Translations under genes and position numbers: made by a program | Shown: piece after piece, positions 1-8,718 of the stretch | Position numbering within the stretch: position 1 is the stretch's first letter | Layout: each line of letters starts with the position of its first letter | Notes under the pieces: model-generated | What the model saw: only the letters and a program-made list of their open reading frames with translations | What the model was told of the DNA's origin: nothing | Database searches by the model: none | DNA from: Herbaspirillum sp. alder98 | Lineage (GTDB): Bacteria > Pseudomonadota > Gammaproteobacteria > Burkholderiales > Burkholderiaceae_D | Assembly (NCBI RefSeq): GCF_020179755.1 | Contig: NZ_JAIUCY010000003.1 | Location: 527,775-591,774, forward strand | Length of the DNA: 64,000 nucleotides | Direction of reading: 5' to 3'

Positions 1-118
1 AGCTGGCCAGTTCGCCAGGGAACTCCAGCAGGAAATCTGCCAGCTGGCGTTCGGTGGTCGACAATTCGTCAAGCCGGCTGCGCACGCGCCTGACGAACGA
101 TTCGGAGGAGGATTTCAT
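1..118 (-). CDS. MurR/RpiR family transcriptional regulator (N-terminal fragment, cut by window edge)
   Basis: Only the first 39 codons are in the window. The gene starts at the ATG complementary to 116-118 and runs off the left end. The peptide begins MKSSSESFVRRVRSRLDEL, followed by a stretch with STTERQLADFLLEFPGELA. That matches the first helices of the RpiR-type HTH domain (PF01418), whose members usually begin with an I-x-x-L-x-x-L-(S/T)-x-x-E-R-x-(V/L)-A-D-(Y/F)-(I/L)-L pattern. Such regulators normally carry a C-terminal SIS sugar-phosphate-binding domain, which cannot be seen here. Family assignment is fairly secure; the regulated pathway cannot be read from this fragment. Confidence 0.72.
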   Translation of the reverse strand, partial: MKSSSESFVRRVRSRLDELSTTERQLADFLLEFPGELAS

Positions 119-200
119 GGAAGACGGGCGACGACGGCCCGATGGTCAAGGTCGGCGCATTGTAGCAGCGCCCTTGGCGCCGCGTCGGCGCCGGCCCCGA

Positions 201-1454
201 TCAGCTGAACTTGCGTGCCGCGTCGATGGCCAGGCCGCTGCCGATACTGCCGAACAGGTCGCCTTCGACATGACGGGCATCCGGCACCAGCGCGCCGATG
301 CGCTGGCGCAACAATTTCACGCCCGACGAGCCGCCGGTGAAGAACACGCTGTCGATATCGGCCGGGCGCAAGCCCGCCTGCTGCAACAGACCCGTGACGG
401 TCTGCTCGACCGACTGCACCAGGTGGTCGACGGCCACGTCGAAGTCTTCGCGCTTGAGTTGCAGTTGTTCGGGTGGGCGCAGGCGTTCCAGATCCAGCGT
501 GGCGCTGTCCTGCGACGACAGGGCAATCTTGCCGCTCTCGACCTGCAGGGCCAGCCAGTGGCCGCAGCGCTGCTCGACCACGTCAAGCAGGCGGGCAAAG
601 CGCTCGCGATCGGCCACTTCGCGCGCCACATCCTGCAACTGCTGCCAGACCTTGCGGGTGTAGAGCTGGTTGATGGTGTGCCAGGTGGCCAGGTTGAAGT
701 AATAACTCGACGGCACTTCGGCGTTGCCACCCAGGCGACCGCCCAGGCCCAGCAGCGGCATCACGCAGGACAGGCTGAAATACTTGTCGAAATCGGTGCC
801 GCCGATGTGCACCCCGCCATTGGCCAGGATATCGTCGCGCCGCTCGCTCTTTCTGGCGCGCTCGGGCGACAGGCGCACCAGCGAGAAGTCGGAAGTACCG
901 CCGCCGATGTCGACGATCAGCACCAGTTCTTCGCGCGCGATGCGCGACTCGTAGTCGAAGGCGGCGGCAATCGGTTCGAACTGGAAGGCGATTTCGCTGA
1001 AACCGACACTGCGGGCAATCTCTTCCAGCGTGTCTTGTGCCAACTGGTCGGCTGCGGCGTCATCATCGACGAAGTGCACCGGCCGCCCCATCACCACCTT
1101 CGAGAACGACTGCCCGGCGGCCCGTTCGCCACGTTGCTTGAGTTCGCCGATGAACTGCGCCAGCAAGCCGCGATAAGGTAACGCGCGGCCGCCCACTTCG
1201 GTCTGGCCATCGATGGCGCCCGAGCCGAGCAGGCTCTTGAGCGAACGCATCAGGCGGCCCTCATAGCCGGCCAGGTATTCGCCGAGCGCGGCGCGACCAT
1301 AGCTGAATTGGTTTTCGTCGGCGTTGAAGAACACCACCGATGGCAGCGTCGCCTTGTCTTCTTCCAGGGTCAGCAGGCGCACGTCTCCTGCCGCACGGGC
1401 CCAGCCCATCGTGGAGTTAGAGGTGCCGAAATCCACACCGCAAGCATTCGCCAT
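201..1454 (-). CDS. yegD: Hsp70 family protein, YegD-like
   Basis: The 417-residue protein opens with MANACGVDFGTSNSTMGWA, the phosphate-1 loop of the actin/Hsp70 ATPase fold (DFGTSNS). It also has VLIVDIGGGTSDFSLV (phosphate-2) near residue 180 and a C-terminal VFFTGGSSGVKLLRQRI adenosine motif. There is no DnaK-type substrate-binding domain or lid; the length equals that of the YegD group of short Hsp70 relatives, which are putative chaperones of poorly known role. It reads leftward like the RpiR-type gene, 82 bp away. The ATG lies directly before the conserved DFGTSNS motif. Function beyond ATPase/chaperone-like is not known. Confidence 0.9.
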   Translation of the reverse strand: MANACGVDFGTSNSTMGWARAAGDVRLLTLEEDKATLPSVVFFNADENQFSYGRAALGEYLAGYEGRLMRSLKSLLGSGAIDGQTEVGGRALPYRGLLAQFIGELKQRGERAAGQSFSKVVMGRPVHFVDDDAAADQLAQDTLEEIARSVGFSEIAFQFEPIAAAFDYESRIAREELVLIVDIGGGTSDFSLVRLSPERARKSERRDDILANGGVHIGGTDFDKYFSLSCVMPLLGLGGRLGGNAEVPSSYYFNLATWHTINQLYTRKVWQQLQDVAREVADRERFARLLDVVEQRCGHWLALQVESGKIALSSQDSATLDLERLRPPEQLQLKREDFDVAVDHLVQSVEQTVTGLLQQAGLRPADIDSVFFTGGSSGVKLLRQRIGALVPDARHVEGDLFGSIGSGLAIDAARKFS

Positions 1455-1601
1455 CGATCACTCCTTCATTTTCGGTCGGCAATCATATAGAAATCGCCGG
1501 GTCTTGTCTGCACGCAACCACGACCGTGTTTGAAGCAAACAACATGCCTTGCGGGGTGTTGTCAGGGTGCAAAGACGGCGATCGCCGGCATCCATGCAAA
1601 A

Positions 1602-1632
1602 ACGCCGCAAGCACTCTCGTGCGTTGCGGCGT
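1602..1632 (-). terminator. Intrinsic terminator of the SDR gene
   Basis: A GC-rich hairpin: ACGCCGCAA plus GCAC (1602-1614), loop TCTC, GTGC, a one-base bulge, then TTGCGGCGT (to 1632). On the minus strand it is followed by a run of T (A-run at 1598-1602). It lies just downstream of the SDR stop codon. Confidence 0.75.
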
Positions 1633-1660
1633 CCCTTGCTCGCGCCAAGGTGGATGGCGC

Positions 1661-2407
1661 TTAGAACTCCTGCGCGACCGGGCGCAGCACCACTTCGTTG
1701 ATATCGACATTGGCCGGCTGTTCGATGGCGTAGGCGATGGCGCGCGCCACCGAATCGGCTGGAATTTCGTTGGCTGCGTAGAAGGCCTGCACGGCGGCGG
1801 CGGTTTCATCGTCGCTGCTGTGCAGCTTCAGTTCGGAGGCGACCGCGCCCGGCGAGATGATGGTGGTGCGCACGCCCTCCGGCGCTTCCATGCGCAGGCC
1901 TTCGCTGATGGCGCGCACCGCGAACTTGGTGGCGCTATAGACGGTGCCGATCGGGGCAAACACCTTGATGCCGGCGACCGACGATACATTGATCACGTGG
2001 CCCGAGCCCTGCGCCGCAAAGCGGGGCAACACGGCGGCGATGCCGTACAGCACGCCCTTGATGTTGATGTCGATGGTACGGTCCCATTCGTCGACCTTGA
2101 GCTTGGCCAGCGGCGACAGGGGCATGGTGCCGGCATTGTTGACCAGCACATCGACCCGGCCGAAGTGAGCGACAGCGCGCTCGACCAGCGCCTCGACATC
2201 GGCCTGGCGCGAGACATCGGTGGCCACCGCGATGGCCTGGCCGCCAGCGGCGGTGATCTCGGCCACCAGCGCCTCGAGTCGGTCGACCCGGCGTGCCGCC
2301 AGTACCAGTCTGGCGCCGCGCTCGCCCAGATGGCGTGCGGTGGCTTCGCCCAGGCCGCTGCTGGCGCCGGTGATGATGACGACCTTGTCCTTGATATTTG
2401 CGTTCAT
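1661..2407 (-). CDS. SDR family NAD(P)-dependent oxidoreductase
   Basis: A 248-residue classical short-chain dehydrogenase. The start [18 protein letters not shown] is chosen because AAAGGA stands 7 bases upstream and the Rossmann motif TGASSGLGE follows at once; the frame is open further upstream but overlaps the divergent promoter region. Visible motifs: TGxxxGxG cofactor loop, NNAG (LVNNAGTMP), catalytic Ser (INVSSVAG) and the YxxxK pair (YSATK), then ISPGAV. An Arg in AARR after the second strand suggests NADP(H). Relatives of this size are often annotated as YdfG-like or clavaldehyde-type oxidoreductases. It is divergent from a LysR regulator that probably controls it. The substrate is unknown. 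Confidence 0.9.
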   Translation of the reverse strand: MNANIKDKVVIITGASSGLGEATARHLGERGARLVLAARRVDRLEALVAEITAAGGQAIAVATDVSRQADVEALVERAVAHFGRVDVLVNNAGTMPLSPLAKLKVDEWDRTIDINIKGVLYGIAAVLPRFAAQGSGHVINVSSVAGIKVFAPIGTVYSATKFAVRAISEGLRMEAPEGVRTTIISPGAVASELKLHSSDDETAAAVQAFYAANEIPADSVARAIAYAIEQPANVDINEVVLRPVAQEF

Positions 2408-2489
2408 GATGGTTCCTTTGCGTTGGTGTGAGGTGCGATTTCGCGTCGGATGCGTCGCGACAAGGCAAAGTATGGTGGCCGACTCTATG

Positions 2490-2535
2490 CCAAACAATGG
2501 AAATGATAAGATTTCAGAATTCCAAAAAGTGGAAT
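2490..2535. promoter_or_regulatory. Paired LysR-type operator sites between SDR and LysR genes
   Basis: A perfect inverted repeat ATTCCA-AAAAG-TGGAAT lies at 2519-2535. A second site with the same CCA-N5-TGG core is at 2490-2500, the two centres being 32 bp (about three helical turns) apart. Both sit in the 150-bp divergent intergenic region, where LysR-type regulators normally bind. Site recognition is by eye; binding is inferred. Confidence 0.55.
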
Positions 2536-2557
2536 CATCATCCCAGCCAGGACACCC

Positions 2558-3454
2558 ATGCTCAATCGTCTCGAAATGATCCGCATCTTCTGCACCGCGG
2601 CCGAAACGGGCAGCTTCAAGGAGGCAGCGGTGCGGCTGGGGATCTCGCCCCAGGCCGTCACGCGGGCGGTCAAGGAACTGGAACGGCTGCAGGGCGAGAT
2701 GCTGTTTCATCGCAATACCCGGCAGATCCGCATCACCGCCTTCGGCGAAGCGCTGGCCGAGCGCGCCCGCAGCAGCATGCTGCAACTCGACGCCCTGTTC
2801 GAGCAACCGCGCGCGGCCGCCGCCGACGGCGAGATGACCGGCCTGGTCCGTCTGGCGGCGCCATCGGCGCTGGGGCGACGGCGCTTGCTGCCGGTGATCG
2901 AGAGCCTGGGCGCGCAGTATCCGGGCCTGCGTTTCGATGTGCGCCTCAATGACCAGCGCATCGATGTGATCGGCGAAAAGATCGACATCGGCATCCGTGT
3001 CGGCTTCTTGCGCGACAACCGTTTCGTGGTGCGCAAGCTGGCCAAGACCCGGTTGCAGGTGGTGGCCACGCCGCGCTACCTGCGCCGCTATGGCACCCCG
3101 AGCGACCTCGAATCCTTGCAGGCGATGCCCTATACCGCCATCGTGGACCAGGACACCGGCCGCCTGTGGCCGTGGATGTTTGCCGGCGAACGGCAGATGA
3201 ACCCGGCGGCGGCGCGCTTCGTCTGCGACGACTCAGAGGCCGAATATCAATTCGTGCGCAGCGGCCAGGCGATCGGCCAGATCGTCAGCTTCCTGGTGAC
3301 CGATGACATCGCCAGCGGCCGACTGGTACCCTTGCTGCCGGAGCTGGAACCGGACCCCTGGGACATGTATCTGTATCGCCCGCAGCGTGGCCCGATGCCG
3401 GCCCGGCTGCGACTGGTGTTCGACGCGCTGGCAGAGGCGCTGTCGACGCCCTGA
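2558..3454 (+). CDS. LysR family transcriptional regulator
   Basis: A 298-residue protein with an N-terminal winged HTH ([20 protein letters not shown], then [21 protein letters not shown]). The LysR effector-binding domain runs from about residue 90 ([20 protein letters not shown]) to the end. The segment [21 protein letters not shown] is typical of the CrgA/PBP2 subgroup. It is transcribed away from the SDR gene, and paired CCA-N5-TGG sites lie in the shared promoter region. By family habit it would regulate the SDR gene and itself. The inducer is unknown. Confidence 0.92.
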   Translation: MLNRLEMIRIFCTAAETGSFKEAAVRLGISPQAVTRAVKELERLQGEMLFHRNTRQIRITAFGEALAERARSSMLQLDALFEQPRAAAADGEMTGLVRLAAPSALGRRRLLPVIESLGAQYPGLRFDVRLNDQRIDVIGEKIDIGIRVGFLRDNRFVVRKLAKTRLQVVATPRYLRRYGTPSDLESLQAMPYTAIVDQDTGRLWPWMFAGERQMNPAAARFVCDDSEAEYQFVRSGQAIGQIVSFLVTDDIASGRLVPLLPELEPDPWDMYLYRPQRGPMPARLRLVFDALAEALSTP

Positions 3455-3549
3455 TCCGGCCCGCATTCGGCGCCTCTGTTTCTATACACGATGGAGCCGA
3501 CGTCGTATCTTCCAGCACACCACCATTTCATTTGCCGAGGACCCAAGCC

Positions 3550-4542
3550 ATGACCGACTCCGCCATTGCCCGCTCCAGCGCCACCGAACTGCCCACCTTC
3601 GCCGACGTGCTGCTGGCAGCCGAGCGCATCAAGCCGTGGGCGCATCGCACGCCGGTGCTGCGGTCGCGCACGGCCGATGCCGAGCTGGGCGCCAGCCTGT
3701 TCTTCAAGGCCGAGAACTTCCAGCGCATGGGCGCCTTCAAGTTTCGTGGCGCGATGAATTCGCTGTCGCAATTCGATGCCGACCAGCGGCGTGCCGGCGT
3801 GGTCACTTTTTCGTCGGGCAACCACGCGCAAGGCACGGCGCTGGCTGCGCAGTTGCTGGGCATTCCCGCCACCATCGTCATGCCGGCCGACGCGCCGGCG
3901 GCCAAACTGGCCGCGACCCGTGGCTATGGCGCCGAGATCGTCACCTACGACCGCTATAAGGAAGACCGCGCGCAGATCTGCCAGCAGTTGGCCGACCAGC
4001 GCGGCATGACCATCATCCCACCCTACGACCACCCGCACGTGATCGCCGGCCAGGGCACAGCGACGCTGGAACTGCTGCAGGAAACCGGCCCCCTCGATGC
4101 CCTGTTCGTCTGCCTCGGCGGCGGCGGGCTGTTGTCGGGCGCGGCGCTGGCGGCGCGCGCGCTGGCGCCGCAATGTCGCATCTATGGGGTCGAACCGGAG
4201 GCGGGCAATGATGGCCAGCAGTCACTGCGGGCCGGGCGCATCGTCACCATCGAGACCCCGAAGACGATTGCCGATGGCGCCCAGACGGCTTTCCTGGGCG
4301 ACTATACGTTCGAGGTGATCCGCCGCGATGTGGACGATATCTATACAGTGAGCGATGCCGAGCTGGTGCAATGCATGCGCTTCTTTGCCGAGCGCATGAA
4401 GATGGTGGTCGAGCCGACCGGCTGCCTGGCGTTTGCGGCCGCCCGCAAGGTCCGCGAGCAATTACAGGGCAAGCGCGTGGGCGTAATCATCAGCGGCGGC
4501 AACGTCGACCTGGGCAAGCTGGCCGGATATCTGGCAAGCTGA
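3550..4542 (+). CDS. Threonine/serine dehydratase (PLP-dependent, fold type II)
   Basis: A 330-residue enzyme of the tryptophan synthase beta/threonine deaminase family. The PLP lysine is in MGAFKFRGA, the substrate loop is SSGNHAQG, and the phosphate-binding glycine loop is GGGGLLSG. The C-terminus ISGGNVDLGKL is typical of catabolic threonine dehydratase, serine racemase and hydroxyaspartate ammonia-lyase relatives. There is no C-terminal ACT domain, so feedback regulation by isoleucine is unlikely. The ATG at 3550 is preferred over the in-frame ATG at 3532 because GAGG precedes it by about 10 bases. Substrate (Thr, Ser or 3-hydroxyaspartate) cannot be settled from sequence. Confidence 0.88.
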   Translation: MTDSAIARSSATELPTFADVLLAAERIKPWAHRTPVLRSRTADAELGASLFFKAENFQRMGAFKFRGAMNSLSQFDADQRRAGVVTFSSGNHAQGTALAAQLLGIPATIVMPADAPAAKLAATRGYGAEIVTYDRYKEDRAQICQQLADQRGMTIIPPYDHPHVIAGQGTATLELLQETGPLDALFVCLGGGGLLSGAALAARALAPQCRIYGVEPEAGNDGQQSLRAGRIVTIETPKTIADGAQTAFLGDYTFEVIRRDVDDIYTVSDAELVQCMRFFAERMKMVVEPTGCLAFAAARKVREQLQGKRVGVIISGGNVDLGKLAGYLAS

Positions 4543-4579
4543 GCACGCTTTTATTCCCCCGAACCACACGAGGATCATC

Positions 4580-4948
4580 ATGCCGCACCTGTTTTTCGAA
4601 TACACCGACAACCTGGACATCGACACCCGCCAGACGCTGCAGAACATCAACGAAGCGCTGGTCGCCAGCGGCCACTTCGACGAAAACGCCATCAAGGCGC
4701 GCGCCATCAAGCTCGACGATTACCTGGTCGGCACCCAGCCGCAGGCCAAGCGTGGGTTCCTGCACATTCGCCTGACGATTCTCTCAGGACGGGCGCCCGA
4801 AGTGAAAAAGCAGGTCGCCGACCTGCTGGTGGCGACCGTACAGCAAGGCCAGACCTGGCCGGCCGGCACTCAGGTGCAAATCACCGCCGAAGTGATCGAC
4901 ATGCAGCGCGACATCTACGGCAAGCTGGTGCTGCCGCCATCGGCCTGA
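4580..4948 (+). CDS. 5-carboxymethyl-2-hydroxymuconate delta-isomerase family protein (tautomerase fold)
   Basis: A 122-residue protein that begins MPHLFFEYT. The Pro after Met is the catalytic base of the CHMI/tautomerase superfamily. The rest (KARAIKLDDYLVGTQP, FLHIRLTILSGR) matches the CHMI family (HpaF), whose best-known member acts in homoprotocatechuate degradation. No other hpa genes are nearby, so a role in that pathway is not supported by context. It follows the dehydratase by 37 bp with GAGGATCATC before the ATG, and may be co-transcribed with it. Confidence 0.82.
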   Translation: MPHLFFEYTDNLDIDTRQTLQNINEALVASGHFDENAIKARAIKLDDYLVGTQPQAKRGFLHIRLTILSGRAPEVKKQVADLLVATVQQGQTWPAGTQVQITAEVIDMQRDIYGKLVLPPSA

Positions 4949-4994
4949 CCTGATCGCGTTATTCGGCGCCATCCGCACGGGTGGCGCCGGTTCT

Positions 4995-5387
4995 TCATTG
5001 CAATGCTTGCCGGAATTGCACCACATTGCCTTCCGGATCATTGCCATCACACGCGGTGAAGTCGGCCGCACTCCACTCGAACTCGACCGCCTTGATGGCG
5101 CCACCGCTGCCCTGCGCAATGATCCGCGCCTGGGCCAATGAGCGCACCGGCAAGAACAGCTTGACCGGAACCTGCTCGCGCAGCACCGGCGGCGAGGCAA
5201 TCTCGACCTTGGCGGCGACGGCGGCGGGAATGGCGTGGATGACCAACAGGAAACTGTCGGTCTCGATCACCACCTTCTCGGCTTCGGCATGCTTGGGAAC
5301 CACCGCCAGCACTTGCGCATAGAACGCGGCAAGGCGGGCGACATCTTTCGCGAACAGGACTGCGCCTGCTTTGGGCTGGGTCGACAT
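4995..5387 (-). CDS. VOC (glyoxalase/bleomycin-resistance) family protein
   Basis: About 130 residues with the beta-alpha-beta-beta-beta pattern of a VOC half-domain pair. The start is AVLFAKDVARLAAFYAQVL, then LLVIHAIP, and the end DGNDPEGNVVQFRQAL is the usual C-terminal Glu-containing strand. The metal ligands are not all obvious, so it may not be a true glyoxalase. The ATG at 5387 (MSTQPKAG) is preferred over a TTG four codons upstream, although neither has a strong ribosome binding site. Function unknown. Confidence 0.75.
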   Translation of the reverse strand: MSTQPKAGAVLFAKDVARLAAFYAQVLAVVPKHAEAEKVVIETDSFLLVIHAIPAAVAAKVEIASPPVLREQVPVKLFLPVRSLAQARIIAQGSGGAIKAVEFEWSAADFTACDGNDPEGNVVQFRQALQ

Positions 5388-5944
5388 CTCTGCTTTCAAA
5401 AACGTGGTCAGGCGCCTTGATGCATCGACTGATGCAGGCGCATCGGTTGAATGGAACGGCAGAGTTTATTTTTGTCGTCCAGCGTTGGCAAGCATCTTTT
5501 TTCTCTCATTTATTGTCATTTCGTCCATGTCGCCTACCGGCGACAAATGCGAATAGTGCAGCGCAATATCAGACTTTCCCTACACGAATCCGCGTGACTG
5601 TCCGATGCCCCAGGACATGAGTAACGGTTATTATTGCGACCATTGAGAAGCCATTCAGAGACCGATAGCAAGTCGTCAATTGTCATCGTTATCACGCTAT
5701 TTAGGGCTTTTGTGAGCGAAATATCATCGTTTCTGCTACCAAACAGCCTAATTTGTAAGCGGATGTTCCAAAACTGTTTACAAGCCATTTTTATCTGCTA
5801 CTTTGATGTCACAGGGCAATAGCGCCTCTTCGTGAAAATGCGAATAACAAAAAACGAAGATGCCAAATAGTTAATTAATAGCAACAAGTCGTCAACATGT
5901 CCGCCACGGGACCTGACGGCAAACCCAACCAACAATAGTGCGCC
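5388..5944. other. Gene-free, AT-richer intergenic stretch
   Basis: About 560 bases without a convincing reading frame on either strand. The short frames here have no family resemblance and no ribosome binding site. Composition is clearly more AT-rich than the neighbours. It must contain the promoter of the diguanylate cyclase gene, but I could not pick out a confident -35/-10 pair. Confidence 0.5.
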
Positions 5945-7039
5945 ATGACCATGAGAAACCTGCAGACACCTGTCCGACCGGATGCCTTCAAGCGCTCCAT
6001 GCAACCTGCCCGTGAGCGCGCCAGCGTCGACACGCGGCTGCCGCTGGCCAACTTCGGCGGAGAAGCCGACGCCTGGCTCGAACCGATGCTGGCCGACTTC
6101 CTGTCGCTGGCTTGCAATGTATGCAACGCCCCCTTCGGCATGATGACCCAGTTGCACGGCGACATCGGCCTGCAGCATCCCTTCGTGTCGGTGGTCAACG
6201 GCCGTGGCGATGTGCGCAATCAATGGTGGCGCTTTGCCGGTCAGAATGGCGTATCGCGCAGCGCGGTCGACTTTTCGTTGTGCGAAGCGGCCGTGCGTCG
6301 CGGTCGCAACCTGACCGAGATCAGCGACCTGCAATCCGACCTGCATTTTGGCGAAAGTGAACTGGCCACCAGCATGCCGCATGTGCGCTTCTATGCGGCG
6401 GTGCCATTGGTGGCCGAGAACGGCGATGCGCTGGGCACCTTGTGCGTGATGGATCGTACTGCGCGCAACCTGAGCGCGGCCGAGCGCGACGGCCTGCAAA
6501 AGCTGGGACGTCAGCTCGAGGCGCAACTCGAAAGCCGCCGCACCATGCAAAAGCTGGAGCAGCAGACGCTGACCGACTCGCTCACGGCGATCGGCAACCG
6601 CCGCAGCTTCGACCTGCGCCTGCGTGAAGAATGGACGCGTCACCTGCGCAATGCGCGCCCGCTGTCGATGCTGATGGTGGATGTGGATTACTTCAAGCAG
6701 TACAACGACACCTTTGGTCATCCCGCCGGCGATGCCTTGCTGACGCAACTGGCGCGGGTGCTGCGCTCACCGCTGCGCGCCAGCGACTTCCTGGCCCGAT
6801 ACGGCGGCGACGAGTTTTCGCTGATCCTGCCCGACACCGACGAGATCGGTGCGATGCAGGTCGCCGACCGCATCAAGCAGGCGGTGGCACGCGTGAAGTG
6901 GCCGCATACCGAGATCGAGATCAGCCTGGGTGCGGCCACGGTGACGCCGTCCGAGATGTGCGACTTCCATGCGCTGCTGGGCGCGGCCGACAAGGCCATG
7001 TACGAGCGCAAGCATGGACGAGCGAAGAATAATTCGTGA
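5945..7039 (+). CDS. Diguanylate cyclase with N-terminal GAF domain
   Basis: A 364-residue soluble protein with no membrane segment. Residues 45-185 look like a GAF sensor (CNAPFGMMTQL, then FYAAVPLVAENGDALGTLCVMD). After a short helical linker come DSLTAIGNRRSFD (about residue 214) and a GGDEF domain with the intact active-site motif YGGDEFSL. The Mg and substrate residues MVDVDYFKQYNDTFGHPAGD and the C-terminal ADKAMYERKHGR are also typical. It should make cyclic di-GMP in response to an unknown ligand of the GAF domain. No RxxD inhibitory site is seen before GGDEF. Confidence 0.93.
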   Translation: MTMRNLQTPVRPDAFKRSMQPARERASVDTRLPLANFGGEADAWLEPMLADFLSLACNVCNAPFGMMTQLHGDIGLQHPFVSVVNGRGDVRNQWWRFAGQNGVSRSAVDFSLCEAAVRRGRNLTEISDLQSDLHFGESELATSMPHVRFYAAVPLVAENGDALGTLCVMDRTARNLSAAERDGLQKLGRQLEAQLESRRTMQKLEQQTLTDSLTAIGNRRSFDLRLREEWTRHLRNARPLSMLMVDVDYFKQYNDTFGHPAGDALLTQLARVLRSPLRASDFLARYGGDEFSLILPDTDEIGAMQVADRIKQAVARVKWPHTEIEISLGAATVTPSEMCDFHALLGAADKAMYERKHGRAKNNS

Positions 7040-7047
7040 TAAACCAG

Positions 7048-7075
7048 ACGCCAGCCCGAATCGGCTGGCGTTTTT
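7048..7075 (+). terminator. Intrinsic terminator after the diguanylate cyclase
   Basis: ACGCCAGCC (7048-7056), loop CGAATC, GGCTGGCGT (7063-7071), followed by a T-run. A 9-bp stem located 9 bases after the stop codon. Confidence 0.85.
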
Positions 7076-7120
7076 CATTTAATGATCGAATTTCGCCAGC
7101 TGCTGGATGAACTGCGCTGA

Positions 7121-8563
7121 TTAAATAAGGCCGAGCGTCAGGCCTTTCAGGGTCGCTGCCGCGCGCGTGGAGCATCCCAGCTTGCGGAAGATGCTCTCTA
7201 CATGCGTGCGCACGGTGGACGGGCTGATCTGCATCACGCGCGCGGCTTCCTTGTTGCTTTCGCCCAGGCTGATGCGGCGCAAGACCTCGGCCTCGCGCTC
7301 CGACAGCAGGCCCTTGCGCACGGGCGCGATGCCACCCTCGCCCTCGCCGCCGGCGGCAGCGATCACGAAGCCGACCGCAGCCTCGTCGAAGCGGCCGGCC
7401 CGCCCCTCCTCTTCCAATAGCTGCGCCACCTGCTGTGGCGGCTGTGCCGTGCGCCAGGGGCGCGGCGCGCACAGCGCGGCGTAGGCGCCGGCCGCGGCCA
7501 GCAGGCGCTGCGGCAGGCCCAGCGCCTCGCGCTCGATGCTGCGGAAATAACCGCTGCCATCCAGCCGTTCATACATATGCGAGGCCAGTGCGGCCTCCTC
7601 GCGCAGCTCAGGCACCAGCGCGCCGGCGCGCGCGGTCCAGTAAGGTGCCAGGCGGATCTTTTCCCAGTCGGCGCGGCCGGGCTTGCCGGCGCGCTCCCAT
7701 ATCGTGTTGGCCACCGAGGTGCGCCCCACGCCGTGTATCAGTGCGGCGCGGGCCAGCCTTTGCTGCTGCTCCGGCGGCAACCCGGCCAGCGCTGCAGCGC
7801 GCCCGGCCAGTTCAGCCACCCGGCGCGAATAGCCGGCCAGCCAGGGCAGCTTCAGTTCGACCAGGTCGGCGACGATGGACAGCGCCACCGGGTGCGCCGG
7901 CAAGGGGCTGTCTTCATCGGGCCCTTCGAGCGCCGCCAGCAAGGGTTCGGCGTGTTCAGCCGCCAGCGCGGCGAGCGCGGCCGGATACTTGGCGCCACCC
8001 CAGTCGCGGATCATGCGCACCGCCGTTTGCGCATCGTGCGTGCGCGCCAGGATCTCCAGGTCGCCGGCCAGGCTGGTGTAGTAGACCACCGTCGGAATGG
8101 CCGGCGTGCGCAGCTGCTGCGGCGCACCGCCGCCATCGTAATGCTCCCACACGTGGCGCAGGCCGGCCTCGACCTCGGCTGGCAATCCCAGCATACCGGC
8201 CACGTCGCCGGCCACTTCGCAATGAATGCGCGCCAGCGGCTCGACGTTGGTGAAAGTGAGTGGATGACCTGGCGGCAACGCGTGCCGCAGCATGGCGTCG
8301 CGCCCGGCGACATCGTCGCCCAGCAGGGCAGCGAAGCCGGCGGCGTTGGCGGTGCAGCCCGACCAGCGCAGCAGCGCCACCAGACGCGCATGCATGGCAG
8401 CGTCATCGCCGGCACCGTCGAGCAGCGCCAGCCGGCCCGCCAGGCACGCCGAACGCGCAGACTGGTCGGTTGGCTGCCCCATGCTGAGGTCGCCGGCCAT
8501 CGCCAGCAGCCGCACGGCAGCGTGGGCGGGGACGGTGGTGGAAAGGAAGTTGTCGGATGGCAT
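7121..8563 (-). CDS. LuxR-type regulator with degenerate HD-GYP domain
   Basis: A 480-residue protein. Residues 105-155 and 240-400 resemble HD/HD-GYP phosphohydrolase segments (LIHGVGRTSV, ASHMYERLDGSGYF). The C-terminal 60 residues form a GerE/LuxR HTH (LLSEREAEVLRRISLGESN, then KEAARVMQISPSTVRTHV, IFRKLGCSTRAAA). The HD dyad is HG (277-278) and GYP is GYF (338-340), so cyclic di-GMP hydrolysis is doubtful; it may act as a ligand-sensing transcription factor. It is divergent from the exported alpha/beta hydrolase gene, a plausible target. It lies next to a diguanylate cyclase but reads in the opposite direction. Confidence 0.82.
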   Translation of the reverse strand: MPSDNFLSTTVPAHAAVRLLAMAGDLSMGQPTDQSARSACLAGRLALLDGAGDDAAMHARLVALLRWSGCTANAAGFAALLGDDVAGRDAMLRHALPPGHPLTFTNVEPLARIHCEVAGDVAGMLGLPAEVEAGLRHVWEHYDGGGAPQQLRTPAIPTVVYYTSLAGDLEILARTHDAQTAVRMIRDWGGAKYPAALAALAAEHAEPLLAALEGPDEDSPLPAHPVALSIVADLVELKLPWLAGYSRRVAELAGRAAALAGLPPEQQQRLARAALIHGVGRTSVANTIWERAGKPGRADWEKIRLAPYWTARAGALVPELREEAALASHMYERLDGSGYFRSIEREALGLPQRLLAAAGAYAALCAPRPWRTAQPPQQVAQLLEEEGRAGRFDEAAVGFVIAAAGGEGEGGIAPVRKGLLSEREAEVLRRISLGESNKEAARVMQISPSTVRTHVESIFRKLGCSTRAAATLKGLTLGLI

Positions 8564-8718
8564 GCCGGCACTCTAGCGGCAATGGTTGATGTGGGCAAGG
8601 CGATGGAAACAGCCGGGTCGGTCAATTGACCGATACCGGTGCGGGCGAGGCTTTTCTACACTTGCCTCACCGATTCAGCACTTCCATCCGAACCACCACC
8701 CCTGCCAAGGAGCATGTC

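Noticed and set aside
5534..5788. An 84-codon leftward frame in the gene-free stretch before the diguanylate cyclase.
   Set aside because: No ribosome binding site, no recognisable motif, composition typical of random AT-richer DNA.
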